A DNA stretch of 17,370 bases from CG2-30-51-40 sp041753575. Lineage in GTDB: Bacteria > Desulfobacterota > DSM-4660 > Desulfatiglandales > Desulfatiglandaceae. Every line of letters starts with the position of its first letter. Position 1 is the stretch's first letter. The notes beneath the pieces were generated by a model. That model saw nothing but the letters and a program-made list of their open reading frames with translations, was not told the origin of the DNA and did not search any database. A program made the translations under genes and the position numbers. Shown piece by piece: positions 12,822 to 17,370 of the stretch. The DNA is taken from assembly GCA_041753575.1 (NCBI GenBank), contig JBGSUA010000228.1, forward strand, positions 1 to 17,370, given 5' to 3'.

Positions 12822-13802
12822 CTATATCCGACTTAACTCATTGTTACAAGACAAAAGCTTGCCTACTTTGCCCAGAAGGTCCTCCGGATCTGACCTTCCA
12901 CATAATACAGTTACCTTTGGGCCAAGCGGCCTCCAGAGGAGCGGGTCGCTTTCTCTGAAAAGCGCCACAGCAGGAATCCCCATAAGGGCGGCAAGATGAG
13001 TGACCCCGCTGTCGTGGCCTATGTAAAAGGCTGAATTTGACAGAAAGCCGTGAAGCATTGACTTATCCTCGGTGATCTCAAGCAGGCACCGATTGGTCTT
13101 CTGCATATTCTGAAACTCTTTAGCCATTTCATATTCAGCCGGCCCTATAAGCACCCTGGGGGCAGTACTTGCGGTAAATCCTATCGAGTTGATCACCTCT
13201 ATCAGCTTGATCCAGAACTCAGGCGGATAATTCTTTTTCAGGCTCCCTGATCCGGGATGAATGAGAGGATAAGAGCATCCACGCGGGCCTTCTGCTATCC
13301 TTGGCAAGAGAGGTTTCGTCAATGCCCTTTCAATTGCCCGTTCAGGATCAACCGGAAGACCTGCATCCTTAAGGCACTGGGCTGTGTAATAGGCCACGTG
13401 AATGGAAGGACTTCCTTCGGGGGGCAAGGAGGGGAATATATTCACGGATGCCCCTGGGAACACAAATTTCAGGTTCATCTCGAGCACACGGTCCGAATCA
13501 CCCATAAAGGCTACGACAAAGGCCGGGGGCTTATCTCTGAGTCCACCGACAGAGTCTTGCCGCTCTTCAAAGGCATTAACGAAAAGCCGGTGCCAGGCCC
13601 CTGCCTCCATATCACTCACATTGTCGGCTATCATTGAAATAAAATACAGACCGGGATGCCTTCCCACAAACTCCACCGGACAGAGATCGCCAAGATCGCA
13701 GATAGAAGGCGCAAGCATAAGGGTGTCTCCAAGGGCGCCCGGTCTTATCAGCATAAGGGATCTGGGGGAAGATCCCCCGACATATTTAGGCTTGATTCCC
13801 AT
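12822..13802 (-). CDS. Glycosyltransferase family 9 protein (heptosyltransferase-like)
   Basis: GT9 enzymes such as WaaC, WaaF and WaaQ transfer heptose from ADP-heptose to the LPS inner core at the cytoplasmic face of the inner membrane. The protein shows LMLIRPGALGDTLMLAPSI at 16-34 (first Rossmann strand and loop), IHPGSGSLKKNYPPEFW at 181-197 (start of the donor domain), and YIGHDSGVTHLAALMGIPAVALF at about 260-282 followed by SDPLLWRPLGP. This is the GT9 donor-binding signature. At 326 residues it is near the usual length. The start is not certain. ATG 13802 lacks a ribosome binding site, and an internal Met17 directly precedes the conserved strand. The exact sugar and acceptor cannot be read from sequence. 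It is divergent from pgk and upstream of eno. Confidence 0.88.
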   Translation of the reverse strand: MGIKPKYVGGSSPRSLMLIRPGALGDTLMLAPSICDLGDLCPVEFVGRHPGLYFISMIADNVSDMEAGAWHRLFVNAFEERQDSVGGLRDKPPAFVVAFMGDSDRVLEMNLKFVFPGASVNIFPSLPPEGSPSIHVAYYTAQCLKDAGLPVDPERAIERALTKPLLPRIAEGPRGCSYPLIHPGSGSLKKNYPPEFWIKLIEVINSIGFTASTAPRVLIGPAEYEMAKEFQNMQKTNRCLLEITEDKSMLHGFLSNSAFYIGHDSGVTHLAALMGIPAVALFRESDPLLWRPLGPKVTVLCGRSDPEDLLGKVGKLLSCNNELSRI

Positions 13803-13827
13803 TGTGGAACTTCATAACATTAAATTC

Positions 13828-14025
13828 TGACGGTTTCATAAAAAGTCCATCTATTGATTTGAGCCGGGTCCTGTTGCAGCGGAGGTTTTACCAGGCTTCG
13901 CTCCTCAAGGATTGTCCGCGTTGCGCTTGGATGCCCCACCCTTCTGGCGGGTCCCCGTTTGCGTGCGTCTTGTATTCAGGCTTTTGCTTTTGCCGTCCGA
14001 ATTCCGGCTTTTTGCAAGTTTATCA
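13828..14025. repeat. Inverted-repeat-bounded intergenic element (MITE-like candidate)
   Basis: The 266-base gap between GT9 and pgk holds two degenerate inverted ends. TGACGGTTTCATAAAAAGTC begins at 13828, and the reverse complement of 14006-14025 reads TGATAAACTTGCAAAAAGCC. They share TGA, a T, AAAAAG and a final C (11 of 20); eight of nine mismatches are transitions. The roughly 160 bases between are GC-rich without a gene. The AAAAAGTC-type ends resemble short dispersed repeats I associate with Desulfobacterota genomes, from memory and unchecked. Confidence 0.35.
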
Positions 14026-14068
14026 ATTTTACTGCAGCAATATAAGCTCTAACAGGGAGGGATGCCAC

Positions 14069-15370
14069 ATGGAAGATATCAACCTGGATCCGAGATTAAG
14101 AGTCATGCAGCAGGCGCAACTCAAAGACAGGGTCGTGCTGCTCCGTGTTGACCACAACGCTGTTTCTGAGGGCAAGATTGATGACCCTTACCGCATAGAG
14201 GCCACAATAGGAACTCTCTTTGCGGTTGTTGCAAAGGGGGGCAGGCCCATCCTCATGACACACGTGGGAAGGCCCAAAGAAAAGAAGACAGGCAAGATCA
14301 GGTGCCGGGAGTCCGAGTCAACCGCTCCGATTGCCTCCTACCTTGAAAGAAAACTCGCCGTAAAGGTAAGGGTCCCTGAGCTTGGAATAGATCCTGAGAG
14401 AGGAATGGGACCAATAGGAAAAAGCCTTCAAGCAGAGATAGCCGCGCTGAGAGACGGCTCCACCGACATCCTTTATCTCCCTAACACACGCTGGTTTTAC
14501 GGAGAGGAGGCAAAGGGTCCTGAACGCGATGAATTCGCCGGAGAGCTGGCGGGCCTAGCGGATATTTATATAAATGACGCATTCGGTTCATGGCAGCCAC
14601 ACGCATCCACCTATGATGTGGCAAAAAGGATGCCCTCTTACGCGGGCATGCTTCTTCAAAAGGAACTATCAAATCTCAAAAAGGTCCTTGAACCTGAAAG
14701 GCCATTTCTGGCCGTAATTGCGGGAGCAAAGTACGACACAAAGATAGGCCCGCTGAAGGCTTTGTACGCGAAGGTGGATCATCTCGTCCTCGGCGGACTG
14801 ATGTACAACACATTTCTTTCTGCCAAGTACGGCGTACACGTAGAAGGCATCTCAGAAGAAGACAAGGCCCTGGCAGGGGATCTGGTAGAGCTTGATAAGA
14901 CCGAAGGCAAGATCATACCCCTCGCCCACGTCGTGGAATCGGACACACTTGAGGGCAAGGGCGGCGGAAGGCACAGGAGAAGGGCGATTGAAAGCTTTGC
15001 CGCAGGAAAATCCTTCCGTTATATCGTTGATATTGACCCTGCATCATTCTCGGTTGAAAGAGTAAGGGATGCCTTTCAAAAGGCACGCACTATCTTTTTG
15101 AATGCGGTTGTCGGGTTCATGCCCTTATTTTCCGAGGGCTCAGAGGCCCTTTACAGGCTGGTCGCTTCCAACGCCTCAGCCATGAAGCTCTTTGCAGGCG
15201 GAGATACCCTCCAGGAACTCAGAAACCTCTGCCCAGGAATCTACCTTGACGGACTGGACGATCCCCGCACTTACTATTTTACAGGAGGCGGAAGCGTCCT
15301 TACCGCAATCGAAAACGGATCTCCTTACAGTATCAAACCTGTGGAGGCACTGATGGAGAAGAATCCCTGA
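14069..15370 (+). CDS. pgk: Divergent phosphoglycerate kinase
   Basis: PGK transfers phosphate between 1,3-bisphosphoglycerate and ADP. I chose ATG 14069 (MEDINLDPRLRVM) because GGGAGGG lies 8 bases upstream and the reading before it is non-homologous. At 433 residues it is slightly longer than typical (about 390-415). Recognisable parts are LLRVDHNAV (24-32, usually RVDFNVP), YRIEA (41-45, catalytic Arg42), THVGRP (64-69), NTRWFYGEE (139-147), NDAFGSWQPHAST (169-181, usually NDAFGTAHRAHAS), GAKYDTK (219-225), GG at 242-243, AGGDT (376-380) and TGGG (405-408). The nucleotide-site motif NGPMGVFE is replaced by NAVVGFMP (345-352), losing the Glu that holds the ribose. So the fold and 3PG-side residues remain but the nucleotide side has drifted. 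It may be a paralogue. It leads the pgk-purN-like-pcm group. Confidence 0.88.
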   Translation: MEDINLDPRLRVMQQAQLKDRVVLLRVDHNAVSEGKIDDPYRIEATIGTLFAVVAKGGRPILMTHVGRPKEKKTGKIRCRESESTAPIASYLERKLAVKVRVPELGIDPERGMGPIGKSLQAEIAALRDGSTDILYLPNTRWFYGEEAKGPERDEFAGELAGLADIYINDAFGSWQPHASTYDVAKRMPSYAGMLLQKELSNLKKVLEPERPFLAVIAGAKYDTKIGPLKALYAKVDHLVLGGLMYNTFLSAKYGVHVEGISEEDKALAGDLVELDKTEGKIIPLAHVVESDTLEGKGGGRHRRRAIESFAAGKSFRYIVDIDPASFSVERVRDAFQKARTIFLNAVVGFMPLFSEGSEALYRLVASNASAMKLFAGGDTLQELRNLCPGIYLDGLDDPRTYYFTGGGSVLTAIENGSPYSIKPVEALMEKNP

Positions 15371-15390
15371 ATATTATGAAAGGAGCCAAT

Positions 15391-16194
15391 ATGACCCTAT
15401 CCAGAATATTTGATCCTGAGAAGGCCGGAAGGCCAATGCGGGTGGCAGGATTCCTGTCAGGCTCCGGCACCAACATAAGAAGACTTCTTGATCACCAGCG
15501 CCTCTTGGAAAGGGCCGAGGGAACCCCGCCGTTTCAAGTTATATTCCTGTTCAGCGACCGCTCGGATGGAGGTTGCCGCGGGGAAGCAATAGCCCTCGAA
15601 TACGGGCTCCTTTACGTGAGCTACGATATCAGGAGATTCCATAAAATCAGGGGGATAAAAAGAGACGTTTCAACCCCGGAGGGAATGAATGCCCGAAGGG
15701 GCTTTGACCGACTGGCGCAAAGCCTGATAGATTCCTTCGAAATTGACCTGATCGCCCTTGGCGGTTACATGAGTTACACCACAATCAGGAGATGCGTGAA
15801 CGTCCACCCGGCTGATCTGTCCATAAAAGACGCCGCCGGAAGAAGAAGATATGTCGGAGACAACGCTGTCTATGACGCGATATGTTCCGGAGAAAAAAAA
15901 CTCAGGGCCTCGACACTGTGGACCGACGAAGGAGTTGATTCCGGACCTCTTCTGATGGTTTCCGAGGCAACTCCCGTTGAATTGCCCGCACCCCTGGAGA
16001 AACTCCTGGAAGAAAAGGAAAGACTTGCGCAGGTAGCCTCCCGGCACCAGGAAAGGCTAAAAGAGGTTGGGGACTGGAAGATATTTCCCCGCACTATTGA
16101 ACTAATTGCCAGGGGCCGGTTTGCTCTGGATGAAAAAAAACGAACGTATCTGGACGGAATACCTCTTGATGCAGGATACAGGGAGGGGGGATAG
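15391..16194 (+). CDS. PurN-like formyltransferase family protein
   Basis: The fold matches glycinamide ribonucleotide formyltransferase (PurN), which moves a formyl group from 10-formyltetrahydrofolate to GAR in purine synthesis. FLSGSGTNIRRLL (about 21-33) is the PurN phosphate-binding loop. LIALGGYMSY precedes VNVHPADLS with Asn137 and His139, and TDEGVDSGPLL supplies Asp183, so the Asn-His-Asp catalytic triad is intact. The C-terminus (DWKIFPRTIELIARGRFALD) aligns with PurN's last helix. At 267 residues it is about 60 longer than typical PurN, and the segment after HPADLS is atypical. The start is ATG 15391 because AAAGGAG lies 5 bases before it; ATG 15376 has none. It follows pgk by 20 bases, and no other purine gene is nearby, so the substrate could differ from GAR. 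Confidence 0.75.
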   Translation: MTLSRIFDPEKAGRPMRVAGFLSGSGTNIRRLLDHQRLLERAEGTPPFQVIFLFSDRSDGGCRGEAIALEYGLLYVSYDIRRFHKIRGIKRDVSTPEGMNARRGFDRLAQSLIDSFEIDLIALGGYMSYTTIRRCVNVHPADLSIKDAAGRRRYVGDNAVYDAICSGEKKLRASTLWTDEGVDSGPLLMVSEATPVELPAPLEKLLEEKERLAQVASRHQERLKEVGDWKIFPRTIELIARGRFALDEKKRTYLDGIPLDAGYREGG

Positions 16195-16195
16195 A

Positions 16196-16903
16196 GTGCT
16201 CATGGCACAAGTGATCTGCACCTTTATTCTGGCTGCGGGACTTCTCCCCGACGGCCTTGGCCAGGCGGAAGATCTATTAAGTCTCCGGCATGAGATGGTC
16301 AAAGGCCAGATTGTTTCAAGAGGGATAAAAGATCCAAGGGTCCTCGATGCTATGAAGAAGGTCCCGAGGCACCTCTTTGTTCCTAAAAAAGAAATGCCTC
16401 ATGCCTATGACGACTGCCCCCTGCCCATAGGAGAAGGACAAACCATCTCTCAGCCTTATATAGTTGCATTCATGACAGAGGCCCTGGATCTAAAAAAGGG
16501 AGAAAAGGTGCTGGAGATAGGCACCGGCTCAGGTTATCAGGCAGCCATACTGGCTGAGATAGTCTCAAAGGTCTATACCATTGAGATAGTGGGCTCTCTG
16601 GCGGAGCGGGCTGAAAAGACCCTCAAATCGCTTGGCTACAGCAACGTAAATGTCAGGCACGGCGACGGATACAAGGGCTGGCCCGAGGAGTCCCCATTCG
16701 ATGTCATAATAATAACATGCGCCCCCGAGGATATACCGGAAGAATTAAAGGCTCAGCTTGCTGAGGGCGGAAGGATGATACTCCCTGTTGGAAGGACCGG
16801 TTCGGTTCAGACCCTCATCAAGATCAGCAAAGAAAAAGGCATCCTGCGTGTTCAGGATGAGATGGCGGTCAGGTTCGTACCCATGGTGAAGGGGAAAAAA
16901 TGA
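16196..16903 (+). CDS. pcm: Protein-L-isoaspartate O-methyltransferase, apparently exported
   Basis: PCM methylates isoaspartyl residues in damaged proteins with S-adenosylmethionine, starting their repair. The catalytic domain shows VPRHLFVP, PIGEGQTISQPYIVAFM (about 77-93, the family signature), VLEIGTGSGYQAAILAE (SAM-binding motif I, near 105-121), HGDGYKGWPEESPFDVIIITCAPEDIP and the closing VRFVPMV. The start is placed at GTG 16196, 5 bases after a run GGAGGGGGG and two bases after the previous stop; ATG 16202 is an alternative. Either way, a hydrophobic N-terminus (MAQVICTFILAAGLLPDGLGQAED) precedes the catalytic domain and looks like a signal peptide, although it lacks basic residues. 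That would place the enzyme in the periplasm, unlike E. coli Pcm. It is last in the pgk group and faces the cNMP-domain gene. Confidence 0.92.
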   Translation: MLMAQVICTFILAAGLLPDGLGQAEDLLSLRHEMVKGQIVSRGIKDPRVLDAMKKVPRHLFVPKKEMPHAYDDCPLPIGEGQTISQPYIVAFMTEALDLKKGEKVLEIGTGSGYQAAILAEIVSKVYTIEIVGSLAERAEKTLKSLGYSNVNVRHGDGYKGWPEESPFDVIIITCAPEDIPEELKAQLAEGGRMILPVGRTGSVQTLIKISKEKGILRVQDEMAVRFVPMVKGKK

Positions 16904-16916
16904 TGGGCCGCCTTAA

Positions 16917-17321
16917 TTACCACCTGCTTGCGTGTTTCCAGGCAAGGTCCTTGAGCCTGCCTTCCAATTCGGGCAGCCTCTCCCTTATTTCCGTATAATC
17001 CCATTTAAGGGCAATTGTGGGCTTCATGGCGACAACGGTAGCAGTACGCTTCTGTCTGGGGCTTATTACGCCGAGTTCCCCTATTATCTGACAGGCGCTT
17101 ATGGGTTCAAGCACCCTGCCGTCATCGGCCGTAAGGCATGCCTCCCCGCCTATCAATAACAGAAAGTCAGACCCGGCCTCCTCTCCCTTTTTGTAGATGG
17201 TTGCACCTGCAGGAAATTCCTTGACTTCAAGCCGCATAAGAAGGTAGCCCAGTTTCTCTTCATCAAATCCTTTGAAAAGGCTGCATTTTTGGACTGCGCT
17301 TCGGACCATCTCAAATTCCAT
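16917..17321 (-). CDS. Cyclic-nucleotide-binding domain protein (Crp/Fnr-type sensor domain only)
   Basis: This protein of 134 residues is a single cNMP-binding beta-roll. It begins with a helix (VRSAVQKCSLFKGFDEEKLGYLL), then the first beta strand and turn EFPAGATIYKKGEEAGSDFLLLIGGEACL. The phosphate-binding cassette GELGVISPRQKRTATVVA keeps the Glu and the Arg that contact cyclic nucleotide in Crp. There is no DNA-binding helix-turn-helix after the C-helix (EIRERLPELEGRLKDLAWKHA), so it is not a transcription factor by itself. ATG 17321 is preferred because GGAGGG lies 7 bases before it; the ATG two codons upstream is almost on top of that site. Its partner is unknown, and the ligand could be cAMP, cGMP or none. 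It converges on pcm with a 13-base gap. Confidence 0.88.
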   Translation of the reverse strand: MEFEMVRSAVQKCSLFKGFDEEKLGYLLMRLEVKEFPAGATIYKKGEEAGSDFLLLIGGEACLTADDGRVLEPISACQIIGELGVISPRQKRTATVVAMKPTIALKWDYTEIRERLPELEGRLKDLAWKHASRW

Positions 17322-17370
17322 AGGCATTCCCTCCGCTCTTCCGCTATCCCTTGCTCTATCCTGAACCGGG

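Noticed and set aside
13802..14068. An N-terminal extension of the pgk frame back to 13802
   Set aside because: The extra 89 codons are unlike any PGK, and a strong ribosome binding site precedes ATG 14069.

Overview
This is a chromosomal housekeeping stretch from a Gram-negative (diderm) bacterium. LptD and a GT9 heptosyltransferase-type enzyme imply an outer membrane with LPS. The mix of gene families, a hybrid-kinase-type receiver and the look of the intergenic DNA are most like Desulfobacterota (former Deltaproteobacteria) or a related phylum. That placement is inference; there is no rRNA marker. I see no prophage, insertion sequence or CRISPR array.

Layout. 1-386: the tail of a response-regulator receiver domain, followed at once by a truncated, frameshifted remnant of a DUF5615 (PIN-like, toxin-type) gene. 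387-863: no recognisable gene. 864-958: tRNA-Ser(GGA). 1076-3685 (+): the classical dnaX-ebfC-recR replication/repair operon. 3687-4793 (-): a phosphofructokinase with PPi-type signature residues, driven by a near-consensus sigma70 promoter. 4999-5778 (+): uppP. 5823-9857 (-): an rpiB-folC-lptD transcription unit. 9858-10169: a divergent promoter region and a hairpin-rich leader in front of birA (10170-11159, +). 11202-13802 (-): a GT9 glycosyltransferase, eno and a small unknown protein. 13803-14068: an intergenic segment with an inverted-repeat-bounded element. 14069-16903 (+): a divergent phosphoglycerate kinase, a PurN-like formyltransferase and an apparently exported protein-L-isoaspartate methyltransferase. 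16917-17321 (-): a stand-alone cyclic-nucleotide-binding domain protein.

Themes. Envelope biogenesis (uppP, lptD, GT9) is interleaved with central carbon metabolism (pfp, rpiB, eno, pgk) and cofactor enzymes (folC, birA). The most notable signals are: an E. coli-identical A-AAA-AAG slippery heptamer in dnaX with a -1 stop two codons later, predicting a gamma-type product; two genes (birA and lptD) with strong Shine-Dalgarno sequences but no canonical start codon at the right distance; mutually exclusive GC hairpins in the birA leader; a perfect 10-bp inverted repeat flanking the pfp promoter; and active-site changes in the PFK and PGK. I found no clearly novel multi-gene system. The divergent PGK plus PurN-like pair is the closest candidate.
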